Shown here: in pieces, positions 44,070 to 51,953 of the stretch
Layout: each line of letters starts with the position of its first letter
Position numbering within the stretch: the first letter of the stretch is position 1
Assembly: GCA_034437035.1 (NCBI GenBank)
Contig: DAOTUI010000120.1
Location: forward strand, 61,518 to 125,517
Direction of reading: 5' to 3'
Length of the DNA stretch: 64,000 bases
From: CAKZQX01 sp034437035
GTDB lineage: Bacteria > Chloroflexota > Chloroflexia > Chloroflexales > Chloroflexaceae
Position numbers and translations under genes: made by a program
The notes under the pieces: model-generated
What the model was told of the DNA's origin: nothing
Databases searched by the model: none
What the model saw: the letters and a program-made list of their open reading frames with translations, nothing else

Positions 44070-45561
44070 GCTCAACTCCCCCCTCTACGGCAAAACTATT
44101 CCAGATCCGCTCCACCAGCCGGTCAGCAATTGCGCCAAAGTAGAACCCGTGCAGGGCGTAGACATAGAAGGCCCGTCCGAACGCTGTGCGACCAATCGCC
44201 GGCAGCAGCACATAGATCGTCGCCAGGCTGATAAAGGCAATCACCGGCAGCACCGCCGCAATCCAGGCCAGCGGTCCTATCGCAACCTCGATCCCACCCA
44301 GCGTCGGCGCAAAGAAGATAGTGGCAAGGTGATACAGTTCAAAGACCAGCAGGCCAAAGACGAACGTTGTCAAAATGGCCGTCAGGCTGCGCGTCAGGGT
44401 GCTGCTCAGATCACCCGGCGTGCGGAAGAAGGCAATCCAGATCTGGCCGATGGAAAGCGCGACAATTGTCGAAAGCGCCAGCTCACCCGGCGAGTGGAAG
44501 GGATCAAATCCGGTAATCGCGGCGGACAGGAAGAGCGCCGGAACTGCCAGAACTGTGCCGAACAGACCGATCAGCATCGCGCGAGCGGGCGGGGTCGGCG
44601 TGGCCGGTGCCGCTTTGGGCAGATCACCCGTGCGTAGGAAGGACCAGGCCTTGTAGCATCCGTGGCCCACCAGATGCAGGATTGCCGCCGGAAACGCCGC
44701 CAGGCCAAACTGGATCATCATAAAGCCCATCTGGCTCACGGTTGACCAGGCCAGCGTACGCTTGACATTGGTCTGCGCCCACATCGCCAGCATCCCCAGC
44801 ATTGCCGTGATCGTGCCTGCCAGCGTCAGCATCAACAGCGCGATCGGCACGGTGACAAGCAGTTGCGCAAAGTGCAGGAGTAGCACCCCACCCGCATTGA
44901 TGATCCCGGCATGCATCAGCGCCGACACCGGCGTGGGCGCTTCCATCGTCTCCGGCAGCCAGCTATGGAAGGGAAACTGGGCCGACTTGGTCAGCGCCGC
45001 CGTGACAATCAGCAGAGCTACGGCCGTGGGAGCCAGGAATGAAGTTTCAGGACTGTTAAAATTTTCCAGGAAGACATTCAGATCAAGGGTGCCCCATTCC
45101 CACCAGATCAGAGCAATTGCACCGATCAGCGAGACGTCACCAAAACGACTGATCAGGAATTTTTTACGGGCCGGGGGATAGGCTTCGGAGCGCTCCCGGT
45201 AGAAGGTCAAAAGCTGGTGCAGTCCGATGCTGGTACATAGCCAGGACACAAACAGGAGTAGCAGATTGCTGGCGGGCATCAGCAGGTAGGCCACCGCCAC
45301 CGTGAAGGCCAGCCAGCGCAGAAAGCGACGCTGCCCGGGCTCGCCGTCGAGGTAGCGCAGGGCAAAGCGGTAGGCCACGGTGCCGACACCGGCGACCAGC
45401 AAGGTAATAACGGCACTGATACGGTCAAAGGTAATACCCGGCAGATAGATCGGCTGTGGGAAGAAGATCTGCCACACCAGCAGGATCACCGAGAGTCCGG
45501 TCAGTCCACCAAGGATGCGCAGAAACATATGTTCCGCGCGCCCCGCCTGATCGTAGCGCAT
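44062..45561 (-). CDS. dabB: DabB proton-conducting membrane subunit (NuoL-like)
   Basis: 499 residues, about 12-13 membrane helices, with the Nuo/Mrp proton-antiporter signature in the middle (ALTKSAQFPFHSWLPETMEAPTPVSALMHAGIINAGGVLLL). This is the DabB partner rather than complex I NuoL: no other nuo genes are near, and dabA overlaps its end. Start ATG 45561 has AAGGAAAAGGAG upstream. It is preceded by a palindrome containing the promoter (see 45610-45639). It probably couples proton flow to CO2 hydration by DabA. Confidence 0.92.
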   Translation of the reverse strand: MRYDQAGRAEHMFLRILGGLTGLSVILLVWQIFFPQPIYLPGITFDRISAVITLLVAGVGTVAYRFALRYLDGEPGQRRFLRWLAFTVAVAYLLMPASNLLLLFVSWLCTSIGLHQLLTFYRERSEAYPPARKKFLISRFGDVSLIGAIALIWWEWGTLDLNVFLENFNSPETSFLAPTAVALLIVTAALTKSAQFPFHSWLPETMEAPTPVSALMHAGIINAGGVLLLHFAQLLVTVPIALLMLTLAGTITAMLGMLAMWAQTNVKRTLAWSTVSQMGFMMIQFGLAAFPAAILHLVGHGCYKAWSFLRTGDLPKAAPATPTPPARAMLIGLFGTVLAVPALFLSAAITGFDPFHSPGELALSTIVALSIGQIWIAFFRTPGDLSSTLTRSLTAILTTFVFGLLVFELYHLATIFFAPTLGGIEVAIGPLAWIAAVLPVIAFISLATIYVLLPAIGRTAFGRAFYVYALHGFYFGAIADRLVERIWNSFAVEGGVEHA

Positions 45562-45609
45562 TGGAGTTGCTCCTTTTCCTTATTCACACTCGACTCTTGA
45601 GTTAGGAAT

Positions 45610-45639
45610 ATTGTATCACGAAAAATATTTCGTGATACA
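45610..45639 (-). promoter_or_regulatory. Palindromic operator over the dabBA promoter
   Basis: TGTATCACGAAA (45612-45623) and its exact complement (45628-45639) are separated by 4 bases. On the minus strand its downstream arm merges with an extended -10, TGATACAAT (45610-45618), pointing to dabB. It is in the divergent gap, not behind a gene, so an operator is more likely than a terminator. Which protein binds it is unknown. Confidence 0.6.
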
Positions 45640-45706
45640 GTAGGAAGGGGTAGCTTTCCCGGTCACTCTTGCGGGGAGGTTGGCCCACCCATCCGGGTAG
45701 GTCATT

Positions 45707-45748
<42 letters not shown>

Positions 45749-45861
45749 TGGGACCGCCGAGCAGCGCCCCCGGATCGCGGATGAGCAGACGACAGAGTCA
45801 GACGTACGGCTACGGTAGGCCGACCAGGTCTCGTTGCGTGCCCATGCGCTCCGCCGATCTA

Positions 45862-45870
45862 TGCTACAAT
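45862..45870 (+). promoter_or_regulatory. Extended -10 promoter of the Rpn-like gene
   Basis: TGCTACAAT, 63 bases before ATG 45933. No clear -35. Confidence 0.45.
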
Positions 45871-45932
45871 GACCCAACCGTGACGTGGGATGGTGCCGGC
45901 ACGGGGATACCGTTGAACCCCAGGACAAACGT

Positions 45933-46517
45933 ATGGCTCCCCCCGCCAGTGATTTCGATGGCGCATGGAAAGAGGCGCTGGAGCGCTTCTTTGAGCCGTT
46001 TATCGCCTTCTTCTTTCCGCAGGTACATGCCGGTATCGACTGGACGCAGCCGGTGCTGTTTCAGGACACGGCCTTGCAGCAGGTGGCCCCGGACGAGCCG
46101 CAGGGCAAGCAGCATGTGGACAAACTGGTGCGCGTCGTCCGGCGCGACGGTACCCCCACCTGGCTGCTGATCCATATCGAGATTCAGAGCCAGTATGACC
46201 GGGGCTTTCCGGAGCGCATGTTCTGCTACCATGCGCGGATCTACGACCGCGACCGACGCCTGGTGGTCAGCCTGGCGGTGCCGGCGGACGAGGAGCCCGC
46301 CTGGCGTCCGGACCAGTTTGGCTATGCGCTCTGGGGCTGCGAACTGGCGTTGCGCTTTCCGGTATGGTATGGAAATTGCGGGGACCGGCGCGGGCCTTGC
46401 CGGGGCGATAACCCGCGCCGGTCTGGGCGGGGCTACCGCACCCAGGCCACATCCCAGTCACTTGCCGGGGAACTGGTCAGGCGGCGCAGGTTGCGCCCAT
46501 CGGCATCCATCACATAG
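45933..46517 (+). pseudogene. 3'-truncated Rpn/PDDEXK family nuclease-transposase-like gene
   Basis: From the ATG at 45933 (AGGACAAACGT upstream), about 140 residues match the Rpn-type family: WKEALERFFEPFIAFFFPQVH, then HVDKLVRVVRRDGTPTWLLIHIEIQSQYD with the PDDEXK-like HIEIQ motif, and MFCYHARIYDRDRRLVVSLAVPADE. After RFPVWYGN (about 46372) the family sequence stops, and the frame runs on through a hairpin and into the end of the convergent kinase gene (46433). The family is usually about 300 residues, so the 3' half is missing. Confidence 0.75.
46383..46423. terminator. GC-rich hairpin between truncated Rpn gene and kinase gene
   Basis: Perfect 12-base stem GACCGGCGCGGG/CCCGCGCCGGTC, loop of 17 bases, no T-run. 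Confidence 0.5.
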
Positions 46518-48481
46518 ATCTCATCGTTGTCATCGCGGTTGGCCGTAAACGCAATAAACCGCCCATCCGGGGACCAGGTCGGCTGGGTATCCCAGGTCGG
46601 GTGCTCGGTGAGATTGCGCTCGTTGCGCCCGTCGGCCCCCATCAGATAGATCTCCCCGTTGCCGGTGCGCTCCGACATAAACACGATGCGCTCATCATCC
46701 GGCGACCAGACCGGGTAGCGATCATTGGCCGGGTGCTCGGTGAGTTGCTCTTCTGCGCCTGTGGCAACATTGACTGTGTAGATATCATCGTTGCCGCTGC
46801 GGTTTGAGGCGAAGACAATTGACTGCCCATCCGGCGACCAGTGCGGGTCGAAGTCATCGGCGAAGGCGGTGGTCAGGCGGCGACGCTCACTACCGTCGGC
46901 ATTCATGACAAAGATATCCCAGGTGCCGTTTGAGTCGGACCAGAAGGCAATCTGTTGTCCATCGGGGGACCAGGTCGGCTCGCGGTCATTCACAAAGTTG
47001 TTGGTCAGCTTGCGCAGATTGCTGCCGTCCGCATCCATCACATACACTTCCTCGTCGCCATCCAGGTAGGAATGAAACGCCACCGTCCGCCCATCCGGGG
47101 ACCAGGCCGGGGCAAAGTCGTCTACATTATTGTTGGTCAGATTGCGCAGGTTGCTGCCATCCGCATTCATCGCATAGATATCCCAGTCGCCATCGCGCTG
47201 CGAGGTAAAGACCATCTGGCCGGTGGGCACGGGTACACCCGGCACGGGCGAGGCTACCGCTTCCGGCTCGTCCGGCTCCTCCGGCGCGGTGGTCGCTTCC
47301 GCCGCAGTTGTTGCGCTCGGCACCGGCGGCGCAGTCGGGTCGGGCAGGGCGTCCGGTTGCTGCGCCACTCGCCCACCGAGCGCCAGCAGCAGGCCTCCCA
47401 GCAGCAGCAGCGCCAGCAGGCCCCCCAACAGCAGCAGCCAGGGCGGCCGCCTCCGTGTGGTCGCTACCGCCGGGTGATCCGGGGCTGATGTGGGCTGCGG
47501 ATGCTTGGCCGTCGGCACCGGCATCGGCTGCGGGCGGACATCCGGCGGGGCGGGTTGGGGCGCGCTCTGCCAGACCTGCGTGGGCTGATTATGCAGGTCA
47601 ACCCCGGCGGGGGGCTGCGGCGACGGCGCGGCGGTCCAGGCATGCTCCAGTGCCTGAGCCAGTTCATTCGCGCCGGCGAAGCGCTGATCAGGCTGCTTCG
47701 CCAGTGCCCGCTGCACCACCTGATCTACGGCGGGCGGCAGGTCGGAGCGTAACGGCAGTAGGGATGGCGGTGGCGTGTGAATATGATCAAGCGCGACCTT
47801 CATCGGAGTATCGCTGGAGAAGGGTACCTGCCCGGCCAGCAACTGGTAGAGTACCACGCCCAGCGCATAGATATCGCTGGCCGGCGTGATCGCCATGCCC
47901 TGCGCCTGCTCCGGCGAGAGATAGTGCGGCGTGCCGATGATCATTCCGGTTTGGGTATGCTTGACATCGGCCAGCATCTGCCGGGCGATGCCGAAATCAG
48001 TCAACACCAGCACGCCCTCACCATTCCAGATAGCATTTTCCGGCTTGATGTCGCGGTGAATAATGCCCACGGCGTGGGCCGCATCCAGCGCGTTGGCGAG
48101 ATGCGCGACGATAGTCAGCACCTGCTCGCGGGAGAGGCGTTCGCCACCGGCAGCCAGTTCGCGCAACTGGCGGCCCAGGGTGGGCCCCGGCAGCAACTCC
48201 TCGATCATGTAGCTCAGGCCGGCCTCCTCGCCAAAATCATAGACCTGCACAACATTGGGGTGGCGCAGACGCGCGATCATGCGTGCCTCCTGACGAAAGC
48301 GCGCCGACAGGTCGGGTTGGGAAGCGGCCAACTGGTTGGATAAGATCTTTATGGCGACCTGGCGCTGCAAATCATGGTCAAAGCCCCGGTAGACACTCGC
48401 CATACCGCCGCTGCCAATCAGCGCCTGGATCTCATAGGACTCAAGTTTCGTTCCAATCAACGACGATGGGTCGGTCATCAT
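46433..48481 (-). CDS. Membrane Ser/Thr protein kinase with TolB-like propeller
   Basis: 682 residues. Hanks-type kinase domain at about 15-280: glycine loop IGSGGMASVYRG, VAIKIL (K45), HRDIKPEN (142-149) and DFG (162-164), all intact, with the bacterial PASTA/Pkn type activation segment GTPHYLSPEQ. A proline-rich juxtamembrane region follows, then one membrane helix (about 347-370), a Pro/Thr/Glu linker, and six TolB/PD40 repeats (each with MNADGSN or MDADGRN and W-S-PDG), which form an extracytoplasmic propeller. It probably senses an external ligand or protein and phosphorylates cytoplasmic targets. ATG 48481 or 48478. Element copy H lies just upstream. Confidence 0.95.
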   Translation of the reverse strand: MMTDPSSLIGTKLESYEIQALIGSGGMASVYRGFDHDLQRQVAIKILSNQLAASQPDLSARFRQEARMIARLRHPNVVQVYDFGEEAGLSYMIEELLPGPTLGRQLRELAAGGERLSREQVLTIVAHLANALDAAHAVGIIHRDIKPENAIWNGEGVLVLTDFGIARQMLADVKHTQTGMIIGTPHYLSPEQAQGMAITPASDIYALGVVLYQLLAGQVPFSSDTPMKVALDHIHTPPPSLLPLRSDLPPAVDQVVQRALAKQPDQRFAGANELAQALEHAWTAAPSPQPPAGVDLHNQPTQVWQSAPQPAPPDVRPQPMPVPTAKHPQPTSAPDHPAVATTRRRPPWLLLLGGLLALLLLGGLLLALGGRVAQQPDALPDPTAPPVPSATTAAEATTAPEEPDEPEAVASPVPGVPVPTGQMVFTSQRDGDWDIYAMNADGSNLRNLTNNNVDDFAPAWSPDGRTVAFHSYLDGDEEVYVMDADGSNLRKLTNNFVNDREPTWSPDGQQIAFWSDSNGTWDIFVMNADGSERRRLTTAFADDFDPHWSPDGQSIVFASNRSGNDDIYTVNVATGAEEQLTEHPANDRYPVWSPDDERIVFMSERTGNGEIYLMGADGRNERNLTEHPTWDTQPTWSPDGRFIAFTANRDDNDEIYVMDADGRNLRRLTSSPASDWDVAWVR

Positions 48482-48503
48482 GTCTTCTCACTCTTTTCAA
48501 ATC

Positions 48504-48701
48504 CAGGAGTTACGCGGTTACCATGCAAACCGGACGTTCCACCCGATGGAAACCCCCGATTCGCCTGCGGCAGCATGGTACTCTTTTTATCTTTTTCACA
48601 AAAATTTTACACAGAGTGTAAAATTTTTGTGAAAAAGCATGGAATCTTCCGCCCTGCCGGAGGCGACATTCCCTTCCGGGTCAGTGACCGTGTAACTCCT
48701 G
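48504..48701. mobile_element. Hairpin-cored TIR element, copy H
   Basis: 198 bases. Ends CAGGAGTTACGCGGT and ACCGTGTAACTCCTG pair at 14 of 15. Outer stem CGCCTGCGGCAG against CTGCCGGAGGCG. Central hairpin 48591-48637, two exact 22-base arms, AGA loop. It sits 22 bases before the kinase gene start. Confidence 0.92.
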
Positions 48702-49043
48702 TCAAATCGAGACAGCCCTACATCATACTGATTTGTTATTATAGCCACAGAGAACACCGAGGACGCCGAGATAATGAACGGGAACGTGCCGCCGCTGCGC
48801 GCATTGCCCCCGTTCCAGTTGATTGCCGGGTTGCCGGCAAACTGGTATCAGGTGTACCACTGCACAACTTACACGGTGCAACTTGTTTGGGCCTGGTGCC
48901 CGGTGCGCTTTGTACTGTGTGGCTCTGTTCGGTGTCCTCTTTCAGCTTTTCAGATATATTATAGTCAAACTGGGGCGATGATAGACGACGTTGATGGTTG
49001 TGGCAAGCAACATGGACGGGAGCCTCCTGCTTTTTCGACCGCA
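48702..49043. other. Intergenic region between element H and the HAD gene
   Basis: About 340 bases. It includes CCACAGAGAACACCGAGGAC near 48745 and a fragment resembling the left end of the hairpin element (CAACTTACACGGTGCAAC, 48863-48880). Nothing else is evident; the frame running from 48774 has no ribosome site. Confidence 0.4.
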
Positions 49044-49052
49044 TGCTATAAT
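49044..49052 (+). promoter_or_regulatory. Extended -10 promoter of the HAD gene
   Basis: TGCTATAAT, 37 bases before the ATG. No clear -35. Confidence 0.6.
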
Positions 49053-49088
49053 CAGGTAGCTCTCCCGCTACCCGATGGAGGTGGAAGT

Positions 49089-49760
49089 ATGGCGCGTGTG
49101 ATTGTGTTTGATGTGAATGAGACGCTGCTCGATCTGCGGGCGCTTGACCCGCACTTTGCGCGGGTGTTTGGCGATGCCGGCGTGCGGCGGCACTGGTTTT
49201 CGCAGGTGCTCCAGGCGGCCCTGGTTAGCACGATTATCGACCGCTACAACGATTTTGGTACGATTGCCGGGGCGGCCCTGGAGATGACCGCCGCACGCTA
49301 TGGTGTCACGCTCTCCGCCGAGGATCGCAGCCAGATTATGGGCACGGTGCGGGCGCTACCGCCCCACCCGGAGGTACCCGCCGGCCTGGAGCGGTTGCGT
49401 GCCGCCGGGTTGCGCCTGGCAACGCTGACGAACTCACCACCACAGGTTGTCGCGGCACAGTTGCAGAACGCCGGGCTGACCGACTTCTTCGAGCAGTCCC
49501 TATCAGTTGACACCGTGCGCCGCTTCAAACCTGCTGCCGAGGTCTACCGGATGGCGGCCCAATCATTGGGCGTGGAGCCGGGCCAACTCCGGCTGGTTGC
49601 CGCGCATGATTGGGATGTGGCAGGCGCAATGCAGGCCGGCTGCGCCGCCGCGTTTATCGCTCGGCCCGGCATGGTGCTCAACCCGTTGATGGACCGACCC
49701 GACATCATCGGCGCGGACCTGCAGGAGGTGACGGAGCAGATTTTGCAGGTTGAGAAATAG
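49089..49760 (+). CDS. HAD-superfamily hydrolase, haloacid dehalogenase type II-like
   Basis: 223 residues from ATG 49089 (GGAGGTGGAAG upstream). HAD motif I is FDVNETLLDL (nucleophile Asp8), motif II LTNSPPQV, motif III Lys in RRFKPAAEVYRM and motif IV AAHDWDVAGAMQAG. VNETLLD, HDWDVAGA and the length match L-2-haloacid dehalogenase-like enzymes (type II), with a four-helix cap (AGVRRHWFSQVLQAAL). Substrate could be a haloacid or a phosphate ester; not decidable here. It is first in a possible run of plus-strand genes (49089-51710). Confidence 0.9.
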   Translation: MARVIVFDVNETLLDLRALDPHFARVFGDAGVRRHWFSQVLQAALVSTIIDRYNDFGTIAGAALEMTAARYGVTLSAEDRSQIMGTVRALPPHPEVPAGLERLRAAGLRLATLTNSPPQVVAAQLQNAGLTDFFEQSLSVDTVRRFKPAAEVYRMAAQSLGVEPGQLRLVAAHDWDVAGAMQAGCAAAFIARPGMVLNPLMDRPDIIGADLQEVTEQILQVEK

Positions 49761-49777
49761 GGAAGCAGAGTTACGCA

Positions 49778-49909
49778 ATGCCCGACACAGCCGCGTATGA
49801 ACAACTTATCACTCAATTCGATACAGATAAATTGTTAGAACTCTGGCAGGCTATTATGGCAGGAGAAACGCCGGGATGGGAGGCAGGTAAGGCAGAGGAA
49901 TTGCCATGA
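49778..49909 (+). CDS. Small 43-residue protein coupled to the next gene
   Basis: ATG 49778 behind GGGAAGCAGAG; 43 codons to a TGA at 49907-49909 that overlaps the ATG of the next gene (ATGA). The peptide is an acidic helix (YEQLITQFDTDKLLELWQAIMAGETPGW). The overlap, ribosome site and codon pattern support it as real. Its role is unknown; a small adaptor or antidote to the coupled gene is possible. Confidence 0.6.
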   Translation: MPDTAAYEQLITQFDTDKLLELWQAIMAGETPGWEAGKAEELP

Positions 49910-50457
49910 CACAGGCGTATGTAGTAACCGAAGATCAGATCGGTGCAACGCTGCTCAAAAAACTTCTTCCGGAGGAGATAGTGGATCAGACAACGTTTGT
50001 AACTGGATCAGGCCGCTATGGCGCACAGTCCCTTTCCCTCTCGATTCTGGGGGTCAAACAGCAACCCGTGGCCCTGGTTATTCATGCCGGTACAGAAGAC
50101 GGTGTAGCTATTCAAGAGCAGTACGACTTTCTGCGGGAACTGCTTGGTCAGGCTGCGCCCGGCACTCCGTTCGAGATTTTTGCGGCAGTTCCGGAGATCG
50201 AAGGCGTCTTTTTTCAAGATCAGGTACTCTTTGCGCAGATCACGGGTGAACAGTTGAACCGGCTCGAATGGAATGCGGCAAAACGTCACCCGAAAGAGAC
50301 ACTGATGCGAATCGCAGGTGGGCAGGCAGATTTTCCCGAAACGCTGGTTAACAACCTTTCCGCTGAAGCTATTGCCCTCCTGCGGCAGCATCCCCTGCTC
50401 CGCAGTTTGCACACATTTCTCTCCTCGGTCGTTGATACAACGGTAGTTTACAGTTGA
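49906..50457 (+). CDS. Hypothetical protein, TOPRIM-like
   Basis: 183 residues. The fold reads like a TOPRIM-type domain as in DUF3226/OLD-like proteins: VVTEDQIGATLLKKLLP with Glu9, TTFVTGSGRYGAQSLSLSIL, VALVIHAGTEDGVAIQEQYDFL and FEIFAAVPEIEGVFF. In active TOPRIM enzymes the third strand ends in DxD; here HAGTED lacks the first Asp, so metal binding may be lost. It overlaps the 43-residue gene upstream. Family assignment is by pattern only. Confidence 0.7.
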   Translation: MTQAYVVTEDQIGATLLKKLLPEEIVDQTTFVTGSGRYGAQSLSLSILGVKQQPVALVIHAGTEDGVAIQEQYDFLRELLGQAAPGTPFEIFAAVPEIEGVFFQDQVLFAQITGEQLNRLEWNAAKRHPKETLMRIAGGQADFPETLVNNLSAEAIALLRQHPLLRSLHTFLSSVVDTTVVYS

Positions 50458-50472
50458 GCTGAAAGGAGCATC

Positions 50473-50964
50473 ATGGCACAGCTTACCCCTGAGTATGTTC
50501 ACAACATTGCCCGGCAGTGCATTGTGGCAACCGATTACTGCTTCATGATTACTCTCAATGCACAACCAGGCCAGGCCCCCGACTCCCGGCTGATGCAGCC
50601 CTTCGCGCCCGAAGCCGACCTGACCATCTGGTTCGGAGCCGGCCCCCGATCACGTAAGGTGGCGCAGATCCGGCAGCATAACCGGATCACGGTCTGCTAT
50701 CAAACCCCGACGGAGCCGGCCTATGTGACACTGCTCGGCACCGCGCACCTGGAAGATGATCTGGCCTTGCGGCAGCACTACTGGCGCGATGACTGGCTGC
50801 CCTTCTTCCCGGCGGGTCCGGCGGGCGATGACTATCTGCTGATCAAGTTTGTTCCCACGCGGATCGAGGTGATGCACTTTGCCCACGAGGTGGCCCCCGA
50901 TCCCTACGGCCTCAAGCCGGTCACGCTGGTCCGCGCCGGCGACAACTGGCAGATCGAAGCGTAG
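50473..50964 (+). CDS. Pyridoxamine-5'-phosphate-oxidase-like flavin-binding protein (stress protein 26-like)
   Basis: 163 residues, GAAAGGAG before the ATG. Split-barrel pattern: YCFMITLNAQ, PDSRLMQPF, DLTIWFGAGPRSRKVAQIRQHNRITVCYQTP, YVTLLGTAHLEDD, then RDDWLPFFPAGPAGDDYLLIKFVPTRIEVMHF. This matches general stress protein 26-type FMN-binding proteins. It could bind FMN or F420; no partner enzyme is apparent. It lies 16 bases after the TOPRIM-like gene and 17 before the broken uma2 gene, probably in one transcript. Confidence 0.85.
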   Translation: MAQLTPEYVHNIARQCIVATDYCFMITLNAQPGQAPDSRLMQPFAPEADLTIWFGAGPRSRKVAQIRQHNRITVCYQTPTEPAYVTLLGTAHLEDDLALRQHYWRDDWLPFFPAGPAGDDYLLIKFVPTRIEVMHFAHEVAPDPYGLKPVTLVRAGDNWQIEA

Positions 50965-50980
50965 GCGAGAGGAGCAAGCT

Positions 50981-51730
50981 ATGAAAAGTCGCTCGGAGGC
51001 AACCATCACCGACCTGTACCAGATCCCGGAGAATGCCAAGGCCGAGATTGTCAACGGAGAAGTTGTGCTCATGTCACCGACTGGCGGAATACCGGGACGG
51101 GCCGGTGGCAAAATCTATCGTAGTCTGGACGATTATGAGCAGCAGATGGGTAATGGCTATGCCTTCCCCGATAATGTCCAGGACTTACGCGGTGGACGTG
51201 CAAACCGGACGTTTGATTGGAATAAATGGCCCGACTCGCCTGCGGCCGCATGGTACGCTATGATCTTTTTCACGAAATTTTTGCACGTTGTGCAAAAATT
51301 TCGTGAAAAAGATGGTCTGTTCCGCCCTGCCGGAGGCGAAGTACATCTCCAGGTGGAGAACTGCGTAAGTCCTGGTTGGCTTCACGGTGAGCCTGCCGAC
51401 CCGTAAATCATTCAGCCCTGCGGCAGCATTTCACCCCGGCCCGCTGCAAGGCGGACAGTTCCTCGACGGCGCACCGCTCTTCGCCGCCGAGGTGCGCAGC
51501 GAGTATGACTATGGCCCGGCTGCCGAGGAGGAGATCGCCGCAAAACGCGCCGATTATTTCGCCGCCGGGACACTGGTCGTCTGGGATGTTGGTGTGTTGC
51601 GCGACATGGTTGTACGCGTCTATCGGGCCGATGCTCCGGACGATCCTACCGTCTATCGCAGGGGCGATATTGCCGAGGCCGAGCCGGCCCTACCGGCGGA
51701 TACCGGTTGATGGTATCTTGCCCTGATGAA
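50981..51730 (+). pseudogene. Uma2-family (PDDEXK) gene interrupted by hairpin element I
   Basis: The N-terminal 66 codons (TDLYQIPENAKAEIVNGEVVLMSPTGG, YAFPDNV) are followed at 51178 by the 198-base element. After it the frame resumes with VSLPTRKSFSPAAAFHPGP, EVRSEYDYGPAAEEEIAAKRADYFAAGTLVVWDV (the conserved Uma2 EVRS and K motif), ending TVYRRGDIAEAEPALP. Removing the element joins DNV to GFTVSLP in frame, except for one duplicated T at the junction. The expected C-terminal end (RIPVDGIL) is in another frame after 51698, a second lesion. The ribosome site is GAGAGGAG. Uma2 proteins are putative endonuclease-fold proteins of unknown function. Confidence 0.9.
51178..51375. mobile_element. 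Hairpin-cored TIR element, copy I, inserted in uma2
   Basis: 198 bases bounded by perfect 13-base inverted repeats (CCAGGACTTACGC and GCGTAAGTCCTGG). Outer stem GCCTGCGGC against CTGCCGGAGGCG. Central hairpin 51263-51313 with two exact 24-base arms and a 3-base loop. It is flanked by T on both sides and disrupts the Uma2 frame, so insertion is inferred rather than inheritance. Confidence 0.95.
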
Positions 51731-51953
51731 CACAAATTACGCGGTCGGTTCCAAATCAGGTGTTCATCTGGATGAACGGCCCGATTCACCTCCGGCAGGA
51801 TTGATCGCACCAGTTTGAAGGCCGAAGTCTTCGCCCGCAAGGGCGAGCGGATCAACAGTACAATTCACCAATTTTAAGCAGCGGGAACCGGACGGGATGT
51901 GGACGCGCAGACGCGCGTCCCTACCACAACCGCTGCGGACGCACAGCAGCGCA
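51727..51953. repeat. Partial hairpin element (copy J) and GC-rich palindrome
   Basis: 51727-51800 matches the left half of reverse-oriented copies (AAATTACGCGGTCGGTTCC, then GTGTTCATCTGGATGAAC, CCGATTCACCTCCGGCAGG), and the hairpin is missing. 51898-51923 is a GGACGCGC palindrome. They separate the broken uma2 gene from the treS fusion gene. Confidence 0.7.

Noticed and set aside
48774..49088. 105-codon extension upstream of the HAD gene
   Set aside because: No family similarity or ribosome site; GGAGGTGG and the DxNxT motif fix the start at 49089.
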